From UBA1756 sp045222555 (GTDB taxonomy: Bacteria > Bacteroidota > Bacteroidia > Bacteroidales > WCHB1-69), in the NCBI GenBank assembly GCA_045222555.1, contig JBGUYY010000072.1, forward strand, positions 310,001-374,000: a DNA stretch of 64,000 nt, read 5' to 3'. Every line of letters starts with the position of its first letter. The stretch's first letter is position 1. The position numbers and the translations under genes were made by a program. Below, in pieces: positions 8,768 to 18,559 of the stretch. The notes beneath the pieces are model-generated. The model ran no database searches, was not told the DNA's origin, and worked only from the letters and a program-made list of their open reading frames with translations.

Positions 8768-9571
8768 ATGAAAAGGTATTTTCTTATATTCTGCATTCTT
8801 TCAGTATTTTGCACCAGTTGTATTTGGGAACGCGGCGACAAGGACCGCCGTCCCACCCAGCGCGGAAAAGAAATTCACGAATGTTGGTTCGGCATCGCCG
8901 ACTATGTGCTGAACAGCTCCGTGCAGACGGCTTTCTACCTCAACGCCTGGCTCGCTGCCGACAGTGTAGAACGCATCGCCATCGAGGATCAATATTTTCC
9001 GTATCAGCGCATCCGCGTAGATGAAGATGGTAATTATCAGATTTATAAGGGAGAACAGCGGATCAGTACCATCAATACCCACCAGACTCTGCTCTCTGAC
9101 ATCGGGAGTGCATGGGAGGTGAGATATCTGAATGATGATGAATTGGAGCATAAATATGGATTCTATTTGGGCTGCATGACTGTCAGTTGTGTGGAGAATG
9201 GTTGTTGGGAAATTTCCTCTGATTGGTCCGTGTCGCCGGAGGATTATCTCCCCGTGACTGGCGATACTATTTCGTGGAAGTTGCGTCTGACTGCCGCAGC
9301 TACACCTATGAAGCTCAGCGAGACGCCTTATCAACTGGAGGGCACCGGCACATTTCGTCTGGGGTATGCCGTGCTGAATTACCATGTTGACACCCCCATC
9401 CAGCAGGCTGCCAACCAGTGGGGACACTTGGATTGGACGGGGGGACAGGTAAGCCTCACCGCCAAGATGTACCAGCGAGAGGATGTGGAAGTGGGGGCCG
9501 AGTATATCGGCAATGGTCAGGTGCGTATCGATTACAAGGGCATCAAAGAGACTTGGGATCTTTCGTATTAA
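8768..9571 (+). CDS. predicted lipoprotein, unknown function
   Basis: A 267-residue protein with a lipoprotein signal MKRYFLIFCILSVFCTSC, the Cys at residue 18 being the lipidation site; the following residues IWERGDKDRR are charged. The remainder is soluble, beta-rich and without a motif I recognise. Such Cys-lipoproteins in this phylum generally sit in the outer membrane. It follows the beta-barrel gene by two bases and precedes the porT-like gene. Confidence 0.82.
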   Translation: MKRYFLIFCILSVFCTSCIWERGDKDRRPTQRGKEIHECWFGIADYVLNSSVQTAFYLNAWLAADSVERIAIEDQYFPYQRIRVDEDGNYQIYKGEQRISTINTHQTLLSDIGSAWEVRYLNDDELEHKYGFYLGCMTVSCVENGCWEISSDWSVSPEDYLPVTGDTISWKLRLTAAATPMKLSETPYQLEGTGTFRLGYAVLNYHVDTPIQQAANQWGHLDWTGGQVSLTAKMYQREDVEVGAEYIGNGQVRIDYKGIKETWDLSY

Positions 9572-9641
9572 TACGGGATATTTTTTTCTCTTTTATAATA
9601 TTTGCGCCTTTGTGTCGTTACATCTTTCTAAATTTTTTAAA

Positions 9642-10364
9642 GTGAAAAAGTGTAAAGCTCTTCTCATACTCCTGATGGTGCTTGTGTTGTCCATTCCCGG
9701 GCACGCACAAAAATTCAACTTTGGCGTGCCGAACCTCCAGAAATACGACAACCAGCTGTTCCATTTTGGTTTCATGCTGGGTTACAACCAGTTCGACTTC
9801 TCCATCCGCTCCGACAACGACCTCAGCCAGTACGACTCTCTGATGGTCATCAACACGGCGGCCATGAGCGGCTTCAACCTCGGCATCGTCACCAACCTGC
9901 GGCTCGGCAAGTATTTCGACCTCCGCTTCATTCCCGGTCTTTCGTTCGGCGACCGTGTGGTTCGCTACACCATCTTGTATCCCGACGCTTCGCAACTCAT
10001 CACCAAAAAGCGCATCGAGTCGGTATATCTCGACTTGCCGTTGCTGGTGAAATTCAAATCATCGCGTATGCACAACGTGCGCGCGTATGTCATCGCCGGT
10101 GCGCAGTACAGCCTCGACCTTATCTCGGCTGCCAAGAAAAAGAACAGCAATCCCAACGAAATCATGCTCAAACTCTACCCCCACGATGTGCAGGCACAGG
10201 TGGGCGTGGGCATCGACTTCTATTGCACCTACTTCAAGTTCACCACCGAGTTCAAAATGTCGTTCGGACTGATGAACCTCCTGGTGAAAGAGGACAACAT
10301 GTACGCCCAGAGCGTGCAGTCGCTCCGCTCCAAAATGCTGCAAGTCTCCTTTATTTTTGAGTAA
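9642..10364 (+). CDS. porT: PorT-like outer membrane protein (type IX secretion)
   Basis: A 240-residue beta-barrel protein. PorT is needed for T9SS assembly in Porphyromonas. Seen: a signal peptide ending in SIPGHAQ, then KFNFGVPNLQKYDNQLFHFGFMLGYNQFDF, the conserved LRFIPGLSFGDRVVRYT, and the diagnostic stretch ESVYLDLPLLVKFKSSRMHNVRAYVIAG, ending in an aromatic residue. The start chosen is GTG at 9642 (VKKCKALLILL), which puts the signal peptide at the N-terminus; the longer frame from 9483 overlaps the upstream gene and lacks a signal. The presence of T9SS sorting domains on two other proteins in this window supports the assignment. A generic PorT-family barrel remains possible. Confidence 0.75.
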   Translation: MKKCKALLILLMVLVLSIPGHAQKFNFGVPNLQKYDNQLFHFGFMLGYNQFDFSIRSDNDLSQYDSLMVINTAAMSGFNLGIVTNLRLGKYFDLRFIPGLSFGDRVVRYTILYPDASQLITKKRIESVYLDLPLLVKFKSSRMHNVRAYVIAGAQYSLDLISAAKKKNSNPNEIMLKLYPHDVQAQVGVGIDFYCTYFKFTTEFKMSFGLMNLLVKEDNMYAQSVQSLRSKMLQVSFIFE

Positions 10365-10407
10365 GGGATATGAGTATTTGATTAAAAGATGAATGTTTAT
10401 TGATTTC

Positions 10408-10439
10408 ATGTAGAGACGTAGCGCGCTACGTCTCTACAT
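10408..10439. repeat. perfect 32-base palindrome, intergenic (family A)
   Basis: A perfect inverted repeat around the centre TAGCGCGCTA with outer arms TGTAGAGACG / CGTCTCTACA. It lies between the convergent porT-like and TPR genes and could also terminate both. A near-identical element with a different centre is found at 23106-23135, so it is a repeat family rather than a gene-specific terminator. Confidence 0.85.
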
Positions 10440-10468
10440 TTTCAATTTTCAATTCTCAATTTTCATTT
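10440..10468. repeat. TTTTCAATT-type intergenic repeat
   Basis: Three successive copies of a TTTTCAATT-like unit directly after the palindrome. Similar runs occur at 13322-13352 (after the BtrH-like gene) and in part at 7909-7940 and 6478-6515. Confidence 0.6.
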
Positions 10469-12106
10469 TTTCTGCTTCTCAGCGTACTCTTCCATCAGTG
10501 CTTTGAACTCGGGCAGGTCGCGGAGGATAGATAGTTCGCAGTCGGTGGCGATGCGGCGGCCGACGCCATAATAGTATCCTTTTTCAAAGGCCTTGCGGAG
10601 ATAGAGTAGTGCGTTGGGGATGTCGTTCATGCTGGCATAAACTTGTGCGATGCTGTATAACTCAGCGCTGTTTTCGGAATCCATGTCGTATTTTTCTTGC
10701 ATATTTTTTTGCGCCGTCTCCATGTCGCCCAACAGGTAGTAGGCGATAATTCTGTCGGGTTCCGTGGCGATGGCTTTGCGTGCGGCATCGCGGGCAGAGG
10801 CTGTATCTCCTAAATAGGTGTAATAATCCATCAGGAGGTTGTACACATGGATACTGTCGCCAGTGGTGACTCTCGCCGGCCATGACTTTTCCGCACTCTC
10901 AATAGCTTTCTTCCACTCTCCTTTTCCAGCATAACAGTGGCTGGGTATATTGATGATCTCTAAGGAGGTGTCGATGATTGTGTGGCGGATGATGCTGTCA
11001 CCGATCTGTTGCAGCAGGGTGAGAGTGTCGCTGGTGAAGGGCATGACGGTGGCGTTGTAGAGCTGTAAAGCTTCGTCGTATCGGGCATTGAACGTCAGCA
11101 CGTTTAGTTTGAGGTCGAGATACTGTTCGTAGGGGAGGTTCCACTCCAGCAGGCGCTCAATATCTTTCAAGGCAAGGTCGCACTCGCCAGCGTTAATTTC
11201 GATGCGAATCAGATTGTCGAGGAAGCTGGAGTCGCCAGACAGTGTGAAGGCTTTTTCTGCATAGGGGAGGGCACGATGGTACTCACTGTTGTAGCCGCAT
11301 ACCTGCGAGGAAATCCAGGGCCATATTGCTTTGGTGGGGTACTTGGCAGACTGCGCATCCATTTTGGCAATCAGCTGTTCGGGTACGGTGTCGGCCAATG
11401 CGGTCAGCACGTCGGAAAATTCTGGATAGAATTCTTCGAACTGAACATGGGTCGAAAATGCGTTGATGGCCTCATTATACTGCTCCAACTCCACATAAAG
11501 GGCAGATAGGTAGAGGGGCATATAGCTGTTCTGCCGGTTGATGGAGATGGCTCTTTTCGCCCACTCTACAGCCTCAAAGGTCTTTTGGTTGTTCTGCAGA
11601 ACTTGCGACAGATGAAAGGCTGCCTCCCATTGTGTGGGGTCAAGTGCCACCGCTGTCTCATAGTCACGCTGTGCCGACGGATAGTACTCCATGTCTTCGT
11701 ATATGAAGCCGCGCATAGTGTAGAGATCAGCTACTTTCGGATATTTCTTGATGGCCTCGTCCATCACGGCCAGCGAAGAACTGGGACCCTCTGCGTTGTA
11801 GCACGCAGCGGCTTTTTTCGGATAGACATAGATTCTTTCGCTTTTAGGCAAGTATTTGAGGGCTTTGTCCAAGTAGGGGATGGCTTCCGAATAGCGCTCC
11901 AGCTCTATCAGACAGGCCCCCGCACCAAAATACGAATAGCCGGCTTTGGGCTGCTGGGCAAGGTCTTCTTCAAAAAAAGGTAGAGCCTTTTCGTATTTCC
12001 CGCTTTGGAATAGGGCGAAGCCTCGTTCAAAAGTTTCAGATGTTTTCTGCGCAAACATCGCCGGCAGAATAAGGATGCAGAGGAGGGTAAAAAGCAATCT
12101 TTTCAT
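10463..12106 (-). CDS. secreted tetratricopeptide-repeat protein
   Basis: A 547-residue protein with a signal peptide MKRLLFTLLCILILPAMFAQ and at least eight TPR units (for example FERGFALFQSGKYEKALPFFEEDL, GACLIELERYSEAIPYLDKALKYL, TMRGFIYEDMEYYPSAQRDYETAVAL), ending with Sel1-like spacing near the C-terminus. It is expected to be periplasmic and to mediate protein-protein contacts. The ATG at 12106 is preferred to one 24 codons upstream because it begins the signal peptide. It is a single gene with its own promoter; function unknown beyond the fold. Confidence 0.88.
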   Translation of the reverse strand: MKRLLFTLLCILILPAMFAQKTSETFERGFALFQSGKYEKALPFFEEDLAQQPKAGYSYFGAGACLIELERYSEAIPYLDKALKYLPKSERIYVYPKKAAACYNAEGPSSSLAVMDEAIKKYPKVADLYTMRGFIYEDMEYYPSAQRDYETAVALDPTQWEAAFHLSQVLQNNQKTFEAVEWAKRAISINRQNSYMPLYLSALYVELEQYNEAINAFSTHVQFEEFYPEFSDVLTALADTVPEQLIAKMDAQSAKYPTKAIWPWISSQVCGYNSEYHRALPYAEKAFTLSGDSSFLDNLIRIEINAGECDLALKDIERLLEWNLPYEQYLDLKLNVLTFNARYDEALQLYNATVMPFTSDTLTLLQQIGDSIIRHTIIDTSLEIINIPSHCYAGKGEWKKAIESAEKSWPARVTTGDSIHVYNLLMDYYTYLGDTASARDAARKAIATEPDRIIAYYLLGDMETAQKNMQEKYDMDSENSAELYSIAQVYASMNDIPNALLYLRKAFEKGYYYGVGRRIATDCELSILRDLPEFKALMEEYAEKQKK

Positions 12107-12131
12107 AACGTATGTGTTTTTTTTACAGCGG

Positions 12132-12139
12132 CAAATATA
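12132..12139 (-). promoter_or_regulatory. promoter -7 element of the TPR gene
   Basis: Reads TATATTTG followed by CCGC on the minus strand, 26 bases before the start at 12106. Confidence 0.55.
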
Positions 12140-12190
12140 CAATTTTTTTTGAAATGGTGAAGAAGAGGGGTTCGGCAAAGAAAAATGTGC

Positions 12191-12198
12191 TATATTTG
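12191..12198 (+). promoter_or_regulatory. promoter -7 element of the BtrH-like gene
   Basis: TATATTTG followed by CAAA. It is back-to-back with the TPR promoter about 52 bases away. Confidence 0.55.
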
Positions 12199-12266
12199 CA
12201 AATTATTTTTGAAAAAGGATACCTACGCTTGCTGGTGCAACCGTTTCTTCTTTTATATTGTTGATA

Positions 12267-13292
12267 ATGAATAATTTTGAAATTCTCCCTCCCATCCACT
12301 GCGAGACCGGCACCGTTCGGAATATTCTCCATTTTTTTGGTGTGGATTATAGCGAAGCGATGATTTTCGGTCTGGGAGCGGGAATGGATTTCGGTGCACC
12401 GAGGTTTGTGAAGTTCAGCGGTATCCGCGTCATCGCCTGCCGCTGCTGGCAGGGCACCATCATGACCACCTTCTTCAAGCGGATTGGCGTCAAGGTGTGC
12501 TACAAACGCTACCCCCTCCTCAACAAAGAGAAGGCGATGCGCGACATGGACGCCCTGCTCGAAAAAGGCATTCCCGTCGGCATCCTCACCGAGGTGTCGT
12601 CCCTCTCGTTCATAGAGGCAGAACAACGGTTTTTCTTCAACGGACATAGCGTGCTGGTGGCCGGAAAACAGGGCGACGACTATCTGGTGATGGACAATTT
12701 CGAGCCTCGCGAATCGCTCAAAACTATCTCCCGTCAGGATCTGATGAAGTCGCGCTTCAACATCCATATCCCACCGATATGCGGGAATATCTATTATCTG
12801 AAAGAAGCTCCCCAGCAGCAGGTTGACTTGCGTGCGGCCATCGTGAAGAGCATCCGCAAGGTGTGTTGGAAGATGCTTCACCACCCTCTCTCCTTCGAGG
12901 GCATCCGCGCAATGCGCAGCATGGCCGATGTGGTGCGCGCCTATAAGGAAAAAGAACTCGACGACCATGCCCGCAAGTTCTTCATCCACATCTACCGTAT
13001 GCTGGAGATCGGCTCCGGCGGCGCGGGCTACCGCTTCCTCTATGCCGACTTTCTCGATGAGGCCGCACCCATCCTGCAATGCGACGAACTGAAAGAGGCC
13101 GCCAACATGCTGCGCGATGTGTGCAGCGACTGGCGCGTGGTGGCCCTCTCCTCCGCCCACCTCGCCACCCGTCAGGTGGACGCCGACACCCGCCGCGCCG
13201 AGGTCGATACCATCGCCGACCACTTCCTCATCGCCGCCGACAAAGAGACCGCCGTCTTCACCCTATTAAGCAAGTGCATGGAAAAATTCTAA
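12267..13292 (+). CDS. BtrH N-terminal domain / DUF4872-like protein
   Basis: A 341-residue cytosolic protein. The N-terminus PPIHCETGTVRNILHFFGVDYSEAMIFGLGAGMDF matches the BtrH_N pattern (conserved Cys followed by a GxxRN motif and a GLGxG turn). BtrH is the acyltransferase that moves an acyl-ACP side chain in butirosin synthesis, and its relatives are papain-like. A conserved His (NGHSVLVAGKQGDDYLVMDNFEP) follows near residue 130, consistent with a Cys-His pair. The C-terminal helical half looks like DUF4872. No antibiotic-synthesis genes are nearby, so its acyl donor and acceptor are unknown. The ATG at 12267 is used; the upstream TTG adds only three residues. Confidence 0.75.
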   Translation: MNNFEILPPIHCETGTVRNILHFFGVDYSEAMIFGLGAGMDFGAPRFVKFSGIRVIACRCWQGTIMTTFFKRIGVKVCYKRYPLLNKEKAMRDMDALLEKGIPVGILTEVSSLSFIEAEQRFFFNGHSVLVAGKQGDDYLVMDNFEPRESLKTISRQDLMKSRFNIHIPPICGNIYYLKEAPQQQVDLRAAIVKSIRKVCWKMLHHPLSFEGIRAMRSMADVVRAYKEKELDDHARKFFIHIYRMLEIGSGGAGYRFLYADFLDEAAPILQCDELKEAANMLRDVCSDWRVVALSSAHLATRQVDADTRRAEVDTIADHFLIAADKETAVFTLLSKCMEKF

Positions 13293-13321
13293 GCCCTCCC
13301 CCCCTTCATCTCCTTCATCCC

Positions 13322-13352
13322 TTTCAATTTTCAGTTTTCAATTTTCAATTTT
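13322..13352. repeat. TTTTCAATT-type intergenic repeat
   Basis: Three copies of TTTCAATTTTCA-like units in the short gap between two convergent genes, overlapping the last codons of the CoA-transferase gene. Confidence 0.55.
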
Positions 13353-14603
13353 CTCCAGCTCCTCCCGCACCGACGGGTGAGCGATGGAAATGAGCAGTTT
13401 CGCTCTTTCACGCAGAGGCTTTCCGAACAGATTTACAGCTCCTTGCTCGGTGATGACCCAGTGTACCACCGTGCGGGGTGTTACCACGCCCGCCCCAACC
13501 GTCAGGGTGGGCACGATCTTGCTGACCCCTTTCGCCGTGATGGAGGGCATGGCCACGATGGGGATGCCGCCCTCGCTGGCACCGGCCCCTAACATGAAGT
13601 CAAGCTGTCCGCCCGACCCGCTGAACATGGTGCTGCCGATGGAGTCGGCGCACACCTGACCGGTGAGGTCGATCTGTATCGCTGAGTTGAGCGCTACCAC
13701 CTTCGGGTTCTGGGCGATTACCGCCGGATTGTTGGTGTAGGCCACGTCGTCGATGCGCACGTCGCGGTTGCGGTGCACATAGTCGTACAATTTCTGTGTG
13801 CCTTTGAGGAAGGTGGCCACATGTTGGCCGGGGTTGGTCTTCTTGCGGCTTCCATCGATCACGCCGCTCTCGATGAGCGGCAGCACGCCGTCGGAGAACA
13901 TCTCCGAGTGGATGCCCAGATGGCGGTGGTCGCCGAGCTGTGCCAGCACCGCGTTGGGGATGTTGCCGATACCGATTTGCAGGGTGGCGCCGTCGGGTAT
14001 CAGGGCGGCGGCGTGGCGGCCGATGGCGATGTCCTGCTCGCTCAGCGGCGGGAACTCGGCCTCCGCAAGCGGCACGTCGTGGCGCACCCATGCCGTAATT
14101 TTCGACATCGGGATGCGGGCGTCGCCGTAGCAGAATGGCATGTGGCGGTTGACCTGCGCAATCACGTAGTCGGCGCGTTCGATAGCCGCGAGGGTGCAGT
14201 CCACCGAGGTGCCCAACGACACGTAGCCCTCCTCGTCGGGTTCGCTCACCATGATGAAAACGCCGTTCACGGGCTGGTGGCCTTCGCGGATGATACGGGC
14301 GGTGTCGGACAGCGAGCAGGGGATGTAGTCGGCATAGCCGCTCTGGGTGGCCTTGCGCACGTTGCCTCCGATGAAGAACGAGTCGAGGTGGAAGTGCCCC
14401 GCGTACTGGGGCAGCACGTAGTCGGCATAACCTTCTGTATAGAGGTGGGTGATGGTGACATTTTCCAACTCGTTGGCGCGGGCCACGAGGGCGCGGATGA
14501 GGTGCTCGGGTGCCGCGGCCACACAGGGCCAGTGCAGATGATCGCCCGACTTCACGATTTTCACTGCATCATCGGCGGTCTGGTAGGGGAGGGAGTGAAC
14601 CAT
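13338..14603 (-). CDS. acetyl-CoA hydrolase / 4-hydroxybutyrate-type CoA-transferase
   Basis: A 421-residue class I CoA-transferase of the acetyl-CoA hydrolase/4-hydroxybutyrate or butyryl-CoA:acetate transferase family. Seen: GDHLHWPCVAAAPEHL near the N-terminus, HLDSFFIGGNVRKA, GTSVDCTLAAIERADYVIAQVN, and LGIHSEMFSDGVLPLIESG, whose Glu sits where the catalytic glutamate of this family is expected. The C-terminus GGIPIVAMPSITAKGVSKIVPTL is typical. It probably exchanges CoA between acyl groups and acetate during fermentation; the exact substrate cannot be assigned. Monocistronic in appearance. Its last codons run into the TTTTCAATT repeat. Confidence 0.88.
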   Translation of the reverse strand: MVHSLPYQTADDAVKIVKSGDHLHWPCVAAAPEHLIRALVARANELENVTITHLYTEGYADYVLPQYAGHFHLDSFFIGGNVRKATQSGYADYIPCSLSDTARIIREGHQPVNGVFIMVSEPDEEGYVSLGTSVDCTLAAIERADYVIAQVNRHMPFCYGDARIPMSKITAWVRHDVPLAEAEFPPLSEQDIAIGRHAAALIPDGATLQIGIGNIPNAVLAQLGDHRHLGIHSEMFSDGVLPLIESGVIDGSRKKTNPGQHVATFLKGTQKLYDYVHRNRDVRIDDVAYTNNPAVIAQNPKVVALNSAIQIDLTGQVCADSIGSTMFSGSGGQLDFMLGAGASEGGIPIVAMPSITAKGVSKIVPTLTVGAGVVTPRTVVHWVITEQGAVNLFGKPLRERAKLLISIAHPSVREELEKIEN

Positions 14604-14633
14604 AAAATAAGGGTTATTCTACTGCTCAGTGGA

Positions 14634-15194
14634 TTACTCGGAAATGCGTTTATAGGTTATCTCTGTACCTTCTTCATCAATGAGTGTGCATTTAAGGGGA
14701 GTTAATTCAGAGATTTTATTGTCAGTACTTTCTCCTAATATCTCACTTTTCATTTCAGGGATTGCTTCAATTGCATATTCCCTCAGTTCATCCATATCTT
14801 TTTTGCTCAAGTCAAGTGACGACTTAACATCTATCAGGTTTATTGTCACATTTGTATACTCCTCGTGGAGATAGCCATCTTTAATTTTCCATGTCCCAGT
14901 ACAGACAATTGAGTATGTATATTTAATGGTTTCTGTGCTGGAGTAGTACAATTCATCATTCTCTACATCTATTACCCAGTTTGTTTTTCCTTCGATTTTG
15001 AAGGTCTTGTCTTTTTTATAGTGGGTGGTGCCTTCTATATATATGGTTCCTGTCACACCATCTTCTTCATAGTCTTGATTTTCAGCGCAATACCATTTTC
15101 CCAATAGCATTTTCTCTTGGGAGTTAAGTCGGGAACAAGATGTTAGAAATAGAGGTAAAAATGCTAATAACAAGTAAAATTTAAAATTTTTCAT
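14634..15194 (-). CDS. lipocalin-like lipoprotein, unknown function
   Basis: A 186-residue lipoprotein with signal MKNFKFYLLLAFLPLFLTSC. The mature part begins SRLNSQEKMLLGKWYCAENQ; the LxGKW pattern after the Cys is typical of lipocalin-like or DUF-type lipoproteins in this phylum. Start chosen at 15194 because the upstream 24 codons of open frame precede the signal peptide and overlap the promoter. AT-rich compared with the flanking genes. Confidence 0.78.
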   Translation of the reverse strand: MKNFKFYLLLAFLPLFLTSCSRLNSQEKMLLGKWYCAENQDYEEDGVTGTIYIEGTTHYKKDKTFKIEGKTNWVIDVENDELYYSSTETIKYTYSIVCTGTWKIKDGYLHEEYTNVTINLIDVKSSLDLSKKDMDELREYAIEAIPEMKSEILGESTDNKISELTPLKCTLIDEEGTEITYKRISE

Positions 15195-15235
15195 AAATAT
15201 TGATTTTAAGAAAAAACGATTAATATTTTCGTTTG

Positions 15236-15243
15236 CAAAAATA
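15236..15243 (-). promoter_or_regulatory. promoter -7 element of the lipoprotein gene
   Basis: Reads TATTTTTG followed by CAAAC on the minus strand, about 42 bases before the start at 15194. Confidence 0.55.
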
Positions 15244-15302
15244 TTAATTTTTATTGAAAAGGTCAATAGGGAAGTAATAAAAATTATTGAAATCCGGATT
15301 CA

Positions 15303-15398
15303 CTTCGTGCCAGCAGCACGAAATCTCAATAGCCCACTCAAACGAAGTGCTGAGTGGGCTATTGATGCGGCTTCCCAGTCAAGCGTCTCGGTGAGACG
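15303..15398. repeat. cluster of three hairpins between two minus-strand genes
   Basis: Three inverted repeats lie within 96 bases: TTCGTGC/GCACGAA at 15304-15322; a perfect 14-bp stem CAATAGCCCACTCA at 15327-15340 with its partner at 15351-15364; and CGTCTC/GAGACG at 15384-15398. The middle one lacks a long T run on either side, so it may be a repeat rather than a classical terminator for the gene ending at 15407. Confidence 0.7.
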
Positions 15399-15406
15399 AT
15401 ACAAAT

Positions 15407-16945
15407 TTACTCCGCAAAAACACTGTCTAATGTGCAGTGTTCCAGCGAATAATCCTTCAGACTATACATACCGAACCAGAGCTCTTTGCCATCAAACAGC
15501 CAGAGGTTGTGGAGCGTTCTTTTCGTCTTGCCGGGCACCATCACCATCTTCTGCTCCGGGCCGTCATCGTCTAACCGTGCCAGCACCGTGCAGCTCTTGG
15601 CGCGGGTGGTGATGGTGGAGTACATGGTGGAACCGTCTTTCTTGTTGAAATTATCCTGATGATCCTGATACAGAACGTACACGGAATTGCCGGATACGAA
15701 CGAACTGAAGGAGATGCCCAATTTGTCGTAGGTATACCACTCCGCATTATAGTTCACGGCACCTTTCTCAAATTGGGTGGCCTGATATTTCGCGAGTCTT
15801 TTGGCGTGCATCGACCCTCCGTCGGCGTCAAAGTGCTGATACACAATGTCGCGAGCATAGTGGTAGTAGGTGGTGCCTTGTCCGGTCTCAACCACCATGG
15901 CGCGGTGTTCGCCGAGCATCACCACCTCACCGTTGTCTAACTCATGGAGAGCTGCGCAATGGGTGTAGTAGCGGATGAAATAGAGCAGCATATATTCGTG
16001 CTTGGGTTGCTGATTTTCAGATAGTTTGAAGTGCTTGGCAGGTTCAAAGTTTCCTAATTTTTTGTTGAAGATGCAGGAGAAATACTCCGACGTGGGCTTT
16101 TCCTGCTCTTCCGCACAGTAGCCGCCCACAAAGTAGTTGCCGTTGTTCAGCACCAGCAGCCGCATGGATTGGATTTCGCCGAAGCGGACCGGCTCCACAT
16201 AGCTTTTGCCGCCCTCTTGGGTGCAGGTGAGCAGGTGGATAGAGGAGCTGCCGGTCTTGTCTTTCCGGCCGGTGCGCATCAGCAGCAGCGCATCGCCATC
16301 GTTGGTAACCGCCAGATCCTCAATGGAAAAGCTGTCTCCATTGATTTCGGGGGCGAGGATTTTGGAAATCACTTCCCGTCCGGCATCATCATACACATAG
16401 AAGTAAAATTTGTCGGCCATCTCCTTCTTGTTGATGCCCACCAGCACGATGGCGTGTTTGGTGTGGTCGGCCGACTCGGCCACGAACGACTGCACATAGC
16501 CGTTGCGGTCGATGTCGAGGGAAAGCACGGTGCGCGGGGTTACCGTATAGTCGTTGGCGCAGTCTTTGGGGATGGAGGCGGTGGAGAATTCATATTCGGT
16601 GGCTTTCGCATAACGCGAGTAGGCCACAAAGTAGGATTCGCCGGCATCGAAGGCGACCAGCCGCTTGTAATCCGATGAGAGGTTCAGCACGCACGAGGAG
16701 GTGATGTTCGTGGTTTTGTCGTACGTTACGATGGAGTGGTAGCATTTCTTCAGCTTCTGCCATATCGGACTGCAGTAGGCCACCAGCTGCTGGTCGTTGT
16801 TCGACAGTACAGCATGGCTGTAGTGCTCTTTCGAGAAATTCATGACCACTGGTCCGGAGGGCGTTGTGGCGGTTTGGGCGTGCAGCGATGGCATCAGTCC
16901 CACCAACAATAATAAGGAAATCAGGGTAAAGGTAATATGTTTCAT
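15407..16945 (-). CDS. secreted protein of unknown function
   Basis: A 512-residue protein starting with a signal peptide MKHITFTLISLLLLVGLMPSLHAQ. The mature part has repeated short beta motifs of the type 'lxxGNYFVGGYCAEE', 'NDGDALLLMRTG', 'LDNGEVVMLGEH', which look like beta-propeller blades, but I cannot name a family. No sorting domain or lipobox is seen, so it may stay in the periplasm. It has its own promoter at 16965-16972. Confidence 0.75.
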   Translation of the reverse strand: MKHITFTLISLLLLVGLMPSLHAQTATTPSGPVVMNFSKEHYSHAVLSNNDQQLVAYCSPIWQKLKKCYHSIVTYDKTTNITSSCVLNLSSDYKRLVAFDAGESYFVAYSRYAKATEYEFSTASIPKDCANDYTVTPRTVLSLDIDRNGYVQSFVAESADHTKHAIVLVGINKKEMADKFYFYVYDDAGREVISKILAPEINGDSFSIEDLAVTNDGDALLLMRTGRKDKTGSSSIHLLTCTQEGGKSYVEPVRFGEIQSMRLLVLNNGNYFVGGYCAEEQEKPTSEYFSCIFNKKLGNFEPAKHFKLSENQQPKHEYMLLYFIRYYTHCAALHELDNGEVVMLGEHRAMVVETGQGTTYYHYARDIVYQHFDADGGSMHAKRLAKYQATQFEKGAVNYNAEWYTYDKLGISFSSFVSGNSVYVLYQDHQDNFNKKDGSTMYSTITTRAKSCTVLARLDDDGPEQKMVMVPGKTKRTLHNLWLFDGKELWFGMYSLKDYSLEHCTLDSVFAE

Positions 16946-16964
16946 GGTGATAAAATTGGATGGG

Positions 16965-16972
16965 CAAAATTA
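16965..16972 (-). promoter_or_regulatory. promoter -7 element of the secreted protein gene
   Basis: Reads TAATTTTG followed by CCCATC on the minus strand, about 20 bases before the start at 16945. Confidence 0.55.
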
Positions 16973-16997
16973 AACAAAAAAGTAAAAGAAAAATCCG

Positions 16998-17005
16998 TAT
17001 TTTTG
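16998..17005 (+). promoter_or_regulatory. promoter -7 element of fumC
   Basis: TATTTTTG followed by CCAA, 29 bases before the ATG at 17034; divergent from the promoter at 16965-16972. Confidence 0.55.
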
Positions 17006-17033
17006 CCAATTATTATTATTGGGAGAAAAAGAT

Positions 17034-18419
<1,386 letters not shown>

Positions 18420-18424
18420 AGCAA

Positions 18425-18462
18425 CCTCTTTTCCCCTCCCTAAAAGAGGGGATTTTTTTTTC
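18425..18462 (+). terminator. terminator after fumC
   Basis: Inverted repeat CCTCTTTT / AAAAGAGG followed by GGA and a run of nine T, starting five bases after the fumC stop. Confidence 0.75.
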
Positions 18463-18493
18463 AACCATCCCCATTTTATATCATTTTATTTCT

Positions 18494-18501
18494 TAAATTT
18501 G
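18494..18501 (+). promoter_or_regulatory. promoter -7 element of the hydrogenase operon
   Basis: TAAATTTG followed by CCGCGG, 59 bases before the first ATG of the operon at 18560. Confidence 0.5.
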
Positions 18502-18559
18502 CCGCGGATTTGGAATATCAAATTTTACCATATAAATTATAAACAAAAACAAGGTAACT

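Noticed and set aside
9483..9641. N-terminal extension of the PorT-like protein
   Set aside because: Overlaps the preceding lipoprotein gene and would hide the signal peptide; GTG at 9642 fits better.
12123..13223. 366-residue minus-strand open frame inside the BtrH-like gene
   Set aside because: Antisense to a gene with a recognisable BtrH motif and a proper promoter.
13773..14705. 310-residue plus-strand open frame inside the CoA-transferase gene
   Set aside because: Antisense shadow; no domain or promoter.
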